Shown piece by piece: positions 1-5,860 of a stretch of DNA of 5,860 nt (the first letter of the stretch is position 1; every line of letters begins with the position of its first letter). The translations under genes were made by a program, and so were the position numbers. Source of the stretch: an uncultured Candidatus Altimarinota bacterium (GTDB taxonomy: Bacteria > Patescibacteriota > Gracilibacteria > BD1-5 > UBA6164); NCBI GenBank assembly GCA_937864995.1, contig CALMDL010000029.1, forward strand, positions 1 to 5,860, read 5' to 3'. The notes beneath the pieces are model-generated. The model saw only the letters and a program-made list of their open reading frames with translations. It was not told the DNA's origin and searched no databases.

Positions 1-702
1 TCAAACTATATATCTAGAATTATATATCATAGCACTTGATCAACCAGCATCTAAATTTAATGCATTATTACAACCAAATTTTACAAGTAACTCAGGTAGT
101 TTTTCTAGTGAAATTTCACTTACATATCATGTATAAATATATTTTCAAGTTAAATCACTACATATAAAATTTCTTTGCATTTTTGCCTTCATTTTATAAT
201 CAACTAAACCTAAATCTACATAATCTTGATATTTACTCACTCAATCTTGTAATAATAATGGAAAATTTGAAAATCAATAATAAATATCTTCTTCCCTATC
301 TGGATTTATTTTATTTGTTTGATATAAAAATGGTTTATTTTCATCATCAACTGCAAATACAACTCTATCTTGTGTAGACTGACTAGTTCAAATTTTAAAT
401 CAAGTTACATATCTTTCATTATTTGTAAAATTTTTTCATCCACATTCATTATAACTTTCAGGACAGAAAAATACTCAATTTATTGCAGAAACTCAATTAT
501 TATTTTCCATTAATTCTCTAAGTCAAGTTGCTCAATAATCAGGATTTACTCATATTTTAAATATATAATCCTTCGATTCAGTATCATATTTTACAACTCT
601 AAATTTATATCAATCTACTACTTTTTCAACATAATTATTTGCTAGTGTATTACTAGTAAATAATAAAAATAATCAAATTGTAATTATCCCCTTTTTAAAC
701 AT
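1..702 (-). CDS. Secreted phosphodiester glycosidase (NAGPA) domain protein, 3' end beyond window
   Basis: Read with TGA as Gly, 234 codons stay open from the ATG at 702-700 to the left edge, where the gene is cut. Residues 1-21 look like a signal peptide: lysines at 3-4, a hydrophobic core (IITIGLFLLF) and a likely cleavage after TLA, so the protein should be exported. The family call rests on two motifs of the phosphodiester glycosidase domain (Pfam NAGPA/DUF2233-like): INGVFF near residues 74-79 and NLDAGGSSAM at 216-225. Known members include the mammalian enzyme that uncovers mannose 6-phosphate by removing N-acetylglucosamine, and bacterial proteins thought to act on envelope or exopolymer phosphodiesters; the substrate here is unknown. 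Cys80, Cys87, Cys185 and Cys208 could form disulfides outside the cell. About 16 of 21 glycines are TGA. The gene diverges from the CorC-like gene. The family call is firm, the biological role is not. Confidence 0.85.
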
Positions 703-716
703 ATTTTTAAAATTAA

Positions 717-722
717 ATTATA
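717..722 (-). promoter_or_regulatory. Possible -10 box for the glycosidase gene
   Basis: Read on the minus strand this is a perfect TATAAT, 14 bases before the ATG at 702. It would give a leader of roughly ten bases. No convincing -35 box is seen, and in DNA this AT-rich such a hexamer can occur by chance. Confidence 0.3.
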
Positions 723-782
723 TTTAAAAGTATTTTAATAATAAAATACAAAAAATAAACTTAAAATAAAAAATAAATATTG

Positions 783-809
783 TTGCATTTATACAAAAAT
801 TTATATAAT
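783..809 (+). promoter_or_regulatory. Possible promoter of the CorC-like gene
   Basis: TTGCAT (783-788) and TATAAT (804-809) are separated by 15 bp, slightly shorter than the sigma-70 optimum. Transcription would begin near 816, about 36 bases before the ATG at 852. It is the best -35/-10 pair in the window, but the local AT-richness makes chance matches likely. Confidence 0.4.
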
Positions 810-851
810 AAAATGACAATAAAAAAGCAATTTTAGATTTTAATCACTTAT

Positions 852-1907
852 ATGACCTTACTTTTAGTATATTTATTTACTGCACTTATTATTTCATTTT
901 TATGTTCACTTGTTGAGGCAACTCTACTTTCAACTCCTATCTCTACTCTTAAAGCAAAAGCAGAAGAATGAGATAAAAATGCAATAAAATTTATAGAACT
1001 AAAAGAGGATATTGATAAACCTCTATCTGCGATTTTAACACTAAATACAATTGCTCATACTATATGAGCAGCTTGAGTTTGAGCACAATCAATTGTAGTT
1101 TTTTGAGAAGAATATTTTGCAATAGTATCAGCTGTATTAACTATATTAATACTTATACTTACAGAAATTATTCCAAAAACTATATGAGCAAATTATTATA
1201 GACAACTTAGATGAATTGCTTTAAAAATCATGAGTTTTATGATGTTTATAACATTCCCATTTGTATTCATATCTACATTTTTAACTAAATTATTATCAAA
1301 AAAAGAAGTAGAACTTACAACTTCTAGAGAAGAAATATCAGCTCTAGCAAATATTTGAGCTGAAGAATGAATTTTTTGAGATAAAGAAAATAAAATAATT
1401 CAAAATTTAATTAAATTAAAAAGTATATCTTTATATGATATAATGACTCCTAGAGTTGTTGTTGTATCAGCAGATGAAGATATGACATTAAAAGAATTTT
1501 TAATAAATAAAGACTTCCTTCATTTTTCAAGAATACCTGTTTATCTTGAAAATAGTGATAATATAACTTGATACGTATTTAGAGAAGAAGTATTTGAAAA
1601 ATTAGCAGAAGACCAATTTGAACTTAAACTTAAAGATATAAAAAGAGAAATAGTTAGACTTAGTGAATCTACTACATTATTTACAGCATGGGAAGAGTTA
1701 CTAACAAAAAAAGAACATATTGCTCTAGTTACAGATGAATACGGTTGAATGGATTGAATTGCTACATTAGAAGATATAATTGAAACTCTATTATGATTTG
1801 AAATTATGGATGAAAAGGATAAAATTGTAGATATGCAAAAATACGCAATGGATCGTTGGAAAGCAAAACAAAAAAAATATGAATTTATTTACAAAAATAA
1901 AAATTAA
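852..1907 (+). CDS. CNNM/CorC-type membrane protein (DUF21 plus CBS pair)
   Basis: With TGA as Gly this is a 351-residue protein ending in TAA. Residues 1-145 form the DUF21 (CNNM) membrane domain, with hydrophobic segments near 3-20, 60-82, 88-106 and 124-145. It carries two family hallmarks: NTIAHTIGAAGVGAQ at 65-79 and TEIIPKTIGANY at 104-115. A CBS pair follows; MTPR at 198-201, FSRIPVY at 225-231 and TDEYGGMDGIATLEDIIE at 294-311 are typical. CNNM/CorC proteins are linked to divalent cation (Mg2+, Co2+) homeostasis or efflux, and CBS pairs usually bind adenine nucleotides; the substrate here is not shown. The protein stops about 35 residues after the CBS pair in a lysine-rich tail, so the C-terminal CorC_HlyC domain found in many relatives is missing. 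Fourteen of 15 glycines are TGA. The ATG at 852 is chosen because the upstream in-frame ATG at 813 runs into a stop. A terminator overlaps the stop codon. Confidence 0.9.
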
Positions 1908-1936
1908 AAAAAGATTTTAAAAAAATCTTTTTTTTT
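1906..1936 (+). terminator. Intrinsic terminator after the CorC-like gene
   Basis: An A-tract plus GATTTT (1906-1918) can pair with AAAATC plus a U-tract (1922-1934), giving a stem of about 13 bp around a 3-base loop, followed by further Us. Only one G-C pair is present, so the hairpin is weak alone. Its position at the stop codon and the U-run support the call. It overlaps the TAA at 1905-1907. Confidence 0.6.
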
Positions 1937-1943
1937 ATATATT

Positions 1944-1949
1944 TATGAT
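1944..1949 (+). promoter_or_regulatory. Possible -10 box (TATGAT) for the methyltransferase gene
   Basis: TATGAT lies 28 bases before the ATG at 1978, just after the preceding terminator. The surrounding nine bases TTTATGATA recur exactly upstream of pilT, also just after a terminator. There is no obvious -35 box. The call rests on the repeated motif and its position. Confidence 0.35.
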
Positions 1950-1977
1950 ATTAAAAATTTAAAAATAAGTAAAAACA

Positions 1978-3447
1978 ATGCAACAAAAAGGAATAAATAA
2001 AAATGATATAATTGAAAATATAGAAATAGAAAAACTAGTTTTTGGTTGACAATGATTTGCTAGATTAAAGCATGAAAATCCAGATTTAGATTGAAGAGTT
2101 ATTTTTATAACAGGTTGAGCTATACCTTGAAGTGTAGTTAATTTGAGAGTTTTAAAAAAGCAAAAAGCATTTTTTGAAACACAAATAGTTGATGTAGTAA
2201 AAAAATCTCCAATTGAAAAAACTCATCCTACTAACATATATTGAGAAAGTGGTTGATGGAAATGGATAAATATTCCTTATGAAGAGCAACTTAAAATAAA
2301 AGAAAATCAAATCAAAGAAAGTATGCATTTGATTGAAAAATTACAAGAAGATTTACATTTTTTACCTATTGAAGCTTCTCCAATAATTGATTGATATAGA
2401 AATAAAGTAGAATTTAGCTTTGGTAAATATCTATCAAAAAAAGATAATATAGAAGAGCATTTTAATTTAGGTTTTCATAAACAAGGTGAGTTTTCAAAAG
2501 TACAAGATTATGATTGAGCTCCTTTGATTGATGATATTCAAAATGAAGTTTTTAGAGAAATCAAAAAATTTACAAAAACTATATGACTACCAGTTTATGA
2601 TCAAATGAGAGCTCTATGATTTTTTAGACATTTACTTATAAGAAAAACTCATTTTACAAATGAAATGATGATTTTACTTAGTTTTAATCCAAATTATTTT
2701 GATGATAATACAAAGCTAAATAAAAATGAAAAATTAAATATTATAAAAGATTTTTTCATATCGCTAGCAAAAAAATATCCTATAATAAAATCAATTTATT
2801 ATTCTCATAATGTAAACAAGAGTGATACTTTTATTTGAGATTTAGAACTTATTTATGGTGAATCTACTATTACAGAAAGACTTTTATGACTTGATTTTAA
2901 AATCTCCCCTACCTCATTTTTTCAAACAAATAGTAGTTGAGCAGAAAAACTTTATGAAATGGTTTTAGATTTTGCGAAAAAAGAGGATTTAAAAAACCAA
3001 ATAGTTCTTGATTTATATGGTTGAACTTGAACAATTGGTATGATTTTTGCAAAAGCTTGAGCAAAACAAGTAAAAAGTGTTGAAATGGTAACTTCAGCAT
3101 CACTTGATTGAAAAGAAAATGCAAAATTAAATTGATTAAAAAATATAGATTTTGTGAATGCAAAAGTAGAAGATTTTTTATGAGAATATATCTCAGCTTG
3201 AGAAAAAGCAGATTTATTAATAATTGATCCTCCTAGAGCTTGAATGCATCCTGGTGCACTTCCAAATATACTTAGTTTTGGTACAAAACAAATCATATAT
3301 GTATCATGTAATCCTGCAACTTTGGCACGTGATTTAGAATACATACTTAAAAATAGTGATTATAAAATAGAAAAAATAAAACCAAAAGATATGTTTCCAC
3401 ATACTCACCATATCGAAACTATTGTAAGTTTAATAAAAAAAGACTAA
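1978..3447 (+). CDS. RumA/TrmA-family RNA m5U methyltransferase without iron-sulfur cysteines
   Basis: The product has 489 residues, a little longer than E. coli RlmD. The family (TrmA, RlmC, RlmD, RlmCD) uses S-adenosylmethionine to methylate C5 of uridine in rRNA or tRNA. A TRAM-like RNA-binding domain fills about residues 11-75 (LVFGGQGFARL at 20-30). Next come RNKVEF (141-146), SPTSFFQTN (310-318), SAM motif I DLYGGTGTIG (345-354), DPPRAGMHPGAL (417-428), the nucleophile Cys444 in [12 protein letters not shown], and the C-terminal [10 protein letters not shown] whose Glu480 is the expected general base. All catalytic motifs are intact, so it should be active. Unusually, the CGGC cluster motif of RlmD-type enzymes reads SGGW (91-94), and the usual Cys in DLYCGTG is Gly348. 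Cys444 is the only cysteine in the protein. The target base cannot be assigned from sequence. About 22 of 34 glycines are TGA, the rest mostly GGT. An in-frame TAA at 1966 supports the ATG at 1978. Confidence 0.92.
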
Positions 3448-3465
3448 AAAACAGTCTTTTTTTTT
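3435..3465 (+). terminator. Intrinsic terminator after the methyltransferase gene
   Basis: An 11-bp stem pairs an A-tract ending in GACT (3435-3445) with AGTC plus a U-tract (3453-3463), around a 7-base loop. The stop codon TAA (3445-3447) begins in the 5' arm, so the arm also encodes the last residues, Lys-Lys-Asp. A GACT core between A and U runs recurs in the terminator after the CNB-like gene. Confidence 0.75.
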
Positions 3466-3481
3466 GTTTTTAAAAATATTT

Positions 3482-3487
3482 TATGAT
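3482..3487 (+). promoter_or_regulatory. Possible -10 box (TATGAT) for the pilT operon
   Basis: TATGAT lies 33 bases before the pilT ATG, within the nine bases TTTATGATA also found upstream of the methyltransferase gene. No good -35 box is present; the upstream bases are the U-tract of the preceding terminator. Confidence 0.35.
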
Positions 3488-3520
3488 AGAATATATTAAA
3501 TAATCAATAACTCTAAATTA

Positions 3521-4612
3521 ATGAATTCAAAAGAACAAATTGATTTAATACTAAATTTTGCATCTGCAAATAAATATTCTGATGTACATATCAACTCTAA
3601 TTCTCCAATTAGAGTTAGAAATCATAATTGAGAAATTGAAATTATAAAAGAATTCTGAGAATGAACTTGAATAATTGAACTTGTATTAAAAGATGATGTC
3701 ATTGAAATAATTAAAGTTGTTGTTTGAGAAGATTGATATAGTAAATTTATTACTGCAAAAGAACTAGATAGTTCATATATGATAGATAATTGAGATAGAT
3801 ATAGAGTTAATTGTTATATTGATTCAATGTGATATTCAATCGCATTTAGAATTATACCAAATCAAATTCCAACTCTTGAAGAATTATGATTATGAGATCA
3901 AATAAAAGAAATGTGTAATAAATCAAAATGACTTATATTGATTACATGACCAACTTGATCATGAAAATCAACAAATATGGCTGCAATGATTGATTATATA
4001 AATAAAAATCAAAAAAAACATATTATAACAATTGAAGACCCTATAGAGTTTTCATTTACTTCTGATAAATCACTTATAAACCAAAGAGAAGTATGAAGTC
4101 ATACAGTTTGGTTTTGAAATGCAATGAAATCAAGCCTTAGAGAAGATCCAGATGTAATTATGGTATGAGAAATGAGAGATCCAGAAACGATTAAAACTGC
4201 TATAACTTTAGCAGAAACTGGTCATCTAGTCTTATCAACTCTACATACAAATGATTCTGTACAAACAATTGATAGAATAATTGATATATTTCCTGGTAGT
4301 CAACAATCACAAATTAGAATGCAATTAAGCCAAAGTCTTGTTTGAGTAATTAGTCAAAGACTTATACCAAGAGATGATAAACCAGGTAGAATTGCGGCAA
4401 GAGAAATACTTATAAGTGATGATGCTGTTAGAAACTTGATTATCACATGAAAAACTCATCAACTTTATAGTGTACTTGAAGTATGAAAAAATAAATGAAT
4501 GATTTTAATGGATAAATATCTATTAGCACTTCATATGAAAAAAATAATAAGTAAAGAAACTCTTCTAAGCTTCGTAAGAGACAAAGAAAGTATTGGTATG
4601 ATGTTGGATTAA
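3521..4612 (+). CDS. pilT: Type IV pilus retraction ATPase PilT
   Basis: The 363-residue product matches the usual PilT length (about 345-370). PilT is a hexameric cytoplasmic ATPase at the base of the type IV pilus that drives fibre disassembly, powering twitching motility, surface attachment and often DNA uptake. An N-terminal PAS-like domain with SDVHI (20-24) leads to the linker AFRIIP (108-113). The RecA-like core holds Walker A GPTGSGKST (143-151), the Asp box IEDPIEF (171-177), Walker B LREDPDVIMVGEMRD (206-220) and the His box LVLSTLHTND (236-245). The C-terminal part has the PilT-like AVRNLIITGKTHQLYSVLEVG (302-322) and GMILMDKYLLALH (326-338). Lack of an N-terminal MshEN domain and of the tetracysteine zinc site argues against the assembly ATPase PilB. 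PilU is a less likely alternative. All Walker A glycines are TGA, as are 21 of 25 glycines overall. A gene 18 bp downstream is probably co-transcribed. No pilin or pilus assembly gene lies in the window. Confidence 0.94.
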
Positions 4613-4630
4613 AAAATAATAAATTAAAAA

Positions 4631-5488
4631 ATGTTAAATATAGAATTTTTAGAAAATTCATGATTCTTTCAAATAAAAACTCTCGAAGCTTGAGAGGTAT
4701 TATTTGATGAATGAGATATTGACAATAATTTATATATAGTAAAAGAGTGAGAAATATCTATCGAAAAATATACAAACAGTGATAGAAATGAAACAAAAAT
4801 ATTAGCTAAATTATGAAATTCAGAAATATTTTGAGAATGATCTCTTTGAGATTCAGCACCAAAACAAGTAAAAATTAGAGCAACTAAAAAAACTACTTTA
4901 CTTGAAATTGAAGCCAAAAATTCATTTGAAGAATTTTTACTTAAGTATACTAAAAAATGAGTAGATTTGTTATCATCAATAATATATATATCAAATAAAA
5001 GATTACTGGAAGCCAATTTTCTAATAACATCAAGTTATAAAATAAATAAACATATTTCTGAAATAAGTGAATTTAATAATAAAAATTTATTTGAAATACT
5101 TAATGAATTGGAAAAAACTATAAATTGAAAATATGTATTATATTTAGAAAAAAACCCAGTCCTAGATAATATTTTAATACTTAAATATGATTCTAGATTT
5201 AAATTAAAAATGCAAGAAAATATAATAGATTTATGAGATGGCTTATTTGATACAGATGATTTAATAAGAGAATGAATCAAACTATCAAAATATAATTTAA
5301 TAGAAGAGTTAAAAAATAGAAATGAAGTTATTGGATATTTAGTTATTTGAGATGATAAAAAAACATTTGATGAATGACAAAAAAAATCAATTTGAGCAAT
5401 TTCTGTTTCAATTGCTTGATATATAAAACAAAAACAATATTTTGACGAAAATAAAAATAAAGAGTATGCAAAATATAAAAAAGACTAA
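4631..5488 (+). CDS. Cyclic-nucleotide-binding-like protein with GAF-like C-terminal half
   Basis: The 285-residue product has no signal peptide or membrane segment and should be cytoplasmic. Residues 13-105 resemble a cNMP-binding (CAP_ED) beta-roll: AGEVLFDEGDIDNNLYIVKEGEISIEK (20-46), then LAKLGNSEIFGEGSL (58-72). In the phosphate-binding cassette FGE is kept (67-69), but the arginine that normally contacts the cyclic phosphate (in PRSA/PRAA) is replaced in PKQV (77-80), so cNMP binding is doubtful. A helical link at about 106-145 leads to a region (about 150-270) that looks GAF-like, best seen at VIGYLVIGDDKKTFDEGQKKSIGAISVSIAGYIKQ (233-267). No helix-turn-helix is visible, so a CRP-type repressor or activator is unlikely. 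Its place 18 bp after pilT suggests a job in sensing or controlling pilus retraction; this is inference. An in-frame TAA at 4625 fixes the ATG. Sixteen of 18 glycines are TGA. The CNB-like call is good, the GAF call tentative. Confidence 0.75.
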
Positions 5489-5506
5489 CAAATGTTAGTC
5501 TTTTTT
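5477..5506. terminator. Bidirectional terminator between convergent genes
   Basis: GACTAAC (5483-5489) pairs with GTTAGTC (5494-5500) around a 4-base loop. Flanking A and T runs extend the stem to about 13 bp and supply a U-tract on either strand. It therefore can end both the CNB-like gene on the plus strand and the ABC permease on the minus strand. The plus-strand TAA (5486-5488) lies inside the 5' arm, and the minus-strand TAA (5507-5505) overlaps the other edge. Confidence 0.8.
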
Positions 5507-5860
5507 ATTCAAATCTAAGTGCGTCTATTGGTTTCATCTTTGCAGCTTTCCATGCAGGTAATAATCAAAAAATTATTCCCATTCATATTGAAACTGCACT
5601 AGAAAATAAAATTACATTTATACTAAATTTAGCAGGTATTGGAGAATATTTATTTATTAAATAAACTCAAAGTAAACTAATTCAAAATGCGATTATACAT
5701 CATAAAATACTTATAACTATTGATTCTGTTAAAAATTGAATTAATATATCACTTTTCTTAGCACCAATTGCTTTTCTAATACCAATCTCTCTAGTTCTTT
5801 CTATAACAGAAACAAGCATTATATTCATAATTCATATTCATCAAACAAGAAGAGAAATTC
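5505..5860 (-). CDS. MacB/FtsX-type ABC transporter permease, 5' end beyond window
   Basis: Only the last 117 residues lie in the window; the gene enters from the right edge and ends at TAA 5507-5505. The visible part is the FtsX-like permease domain: a transmembrane segment [18 protein letters not shown], the conserved cytoplasmic loop [19 protein letters not shown] (20-38 of the fragment), two more membrane segments (about 43-67 and 79-101), and the typical end [17 protein letters not shown]. MacB-type permeases pair with an ATPase and usually move or release peptides, lipoproteins or antibiotics by mechanotransmission across the envelope; LolC/E and FtsX are relatives. The substrate cannot be told from this end. 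Eight of 11 glycines are TGA, including a tandem TGA-TGA in VGGIG. The partner ATPase and the periplasmic domain should lie beyond the right edge. Confidence 0.9.

Larger units (their letters stand above)
703..851. promoter_or_regulatory. Divergent AT-rich intergenic promoter region
   Basis: This 149-bp stretch separates two genes that face away from each other, so it must hold both promoters. It is almost pure A and T. No Shine-Dalgarno sequence precedes either start codon. Besides the possible -10 boxes listed separately, I see no clear operator, palindrome or riboswitch. An ATG at 813 is in frame with the CorC-like gene but meets TAG at 834-836, so it is not its start. Confidence 0.6.

Noticed and set aside
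183..377. A plus-strand 64-residue frame
   Set aside because: It lies antisense to the phosphodiester glycosidase gene and resembles no protein; it arises from low-complexity AT-rich sequence.
2909..3344. Standard-code open frames on the minus strand (2909-3163 and 2952-3344)
   Set aside because: They lie inside the methyltransferase gene, which has strong family motifs throughout. The minus-strand translations show no recognisable domain.
3244..3447. A separate 67-residue plus-strand gene
   Set aside because: It is only the C-terminal tail of the methyltransferase after its last in-frame TGA; the frame is continuous with the upstream part when TGA is Gly.
852..4612. Broken genes with many TGA stops (pseudogenes)
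   Set aside because: TGA recurs at conserved glycines in every gene, no frame changes are needed, and all motifs are intact. Recoding explains this better than decay.
4980..4996. TA-repeat near 4984 as a regulatory or repeat element
   Set aside because: It is inside the CNB-like coding frame (Ile-Ile-Tyr-Ile) and is explained by codon choice in AT-rich DNA.
4443..5280. Three minus-strand frames (4443-4661, 4669-5016, 5035-5280)
   Set aside because: They are antisense to pilT and the CNB-like gene. Their content is Phe/Leu/Ser-rich, as expected for the complement of A-rich coding DNA.
1..5860. Mycoplasma-type code (TGA as Trp)
   Set aside because: TGA sits at invariant Gly positions such as Walker A, while Trp uses TGG.
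1..5860. Further Arg-to-Trp recoding of CGA/CGG, reported in some relatives
   Set aside because: No in-frame CGA or CGG codon was seen in these genes, so the window cannot test it.
1..5860. CRISPR arrays, tRNA, rRNA, insertion sequences
   Set aside because: No regularly spaced repeats, cloverleaf-like GC-rich blocks, rRNA signatures or transposase motifs were found; nearly all the DNA is coding.

Overview
The window is very AT-rich DNA, and TGA is read throughout as glycine (translation table 25). It therefore comes from a Gracilibacteria (BD1-5) or Absconditabacteria (SR1) type bacterium of the Candidate Phyla Radiation (Patescibacteria). Under the standard code every gene here breaks into short pieces. 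With TGA as Gly, six continuous reading frames appear, and their most conserved glycines fall on TGA, for example all three glycines of the PilT Walker A motif GPTGSGKST. Tryptophan is still TGG, sometimes beside TGA, so this is not the Mycoplasma code (TGA as Trp). By hand count about 97 of 124 glycine codons are TGA. All five visible stop codons are TAA, and no CGA or CGG codon was seen in frame.

Layout: (1) 1-702, minus strand, the N-terminal 234 residues of a secreted phosphodiester glycosidase (NAGPA) domain protein, running off the left edge. (2) 703-851, an extremely AT-rich divergent promoter region. (3) 852-1907, plus, a CNNM/CorC-type membrane protein (DUF21 plus CBS pair). (4) 1978-3447, plus, a RumA/TrmA-family RNA m5U methyltransferase that has lost all of the family's iron-sulfur cysteines. 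(5) 3521-4612, plus, the twitching-motility ATPase PilT. (6) 4631-5488, plus, a cyclic-nucleotide-binding-like protein with a GAF-like C-terminal half, 18 bp after pilT and probably in one operon with it. (7) 5505-5860, minus, the C-terminal 117 residues of a MacB/FtsX-type ABC transporter permease, running off the right edge.

The CorC-like gene and the methyltransferase gene each appear to be single transcription units. Each ends in a short A-tract/U-tract hairpin that overlaps its stop codon. The pilT pair ends in a symmetrical hairpin shared with the convergent permease gene. None of the five visible start codons has a Shine-Dalgarno sequence. A TATAAT or TATGAT -10-like box lies upstream of four of them.

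Functionally the window mixes housekeeping (RNA methylation, a membrane CBS protein) with cell-surface functions (type IV pilus retraction, a secreted glycosidase, an ABC exporter-type permease). That mix fits a small-genome epibiont that attaches to other cells, but this lifestyle is inferred from the lineage. I found no tRNA, rRNA, CRISPR array, insertion sequence or phage gene. The most distinctive signals are the glycine recoding, a strong codon-order bias at Gly-Gly pairs, the cysteine-free methyltransferase, and the PilT-linked sensor-like gene.
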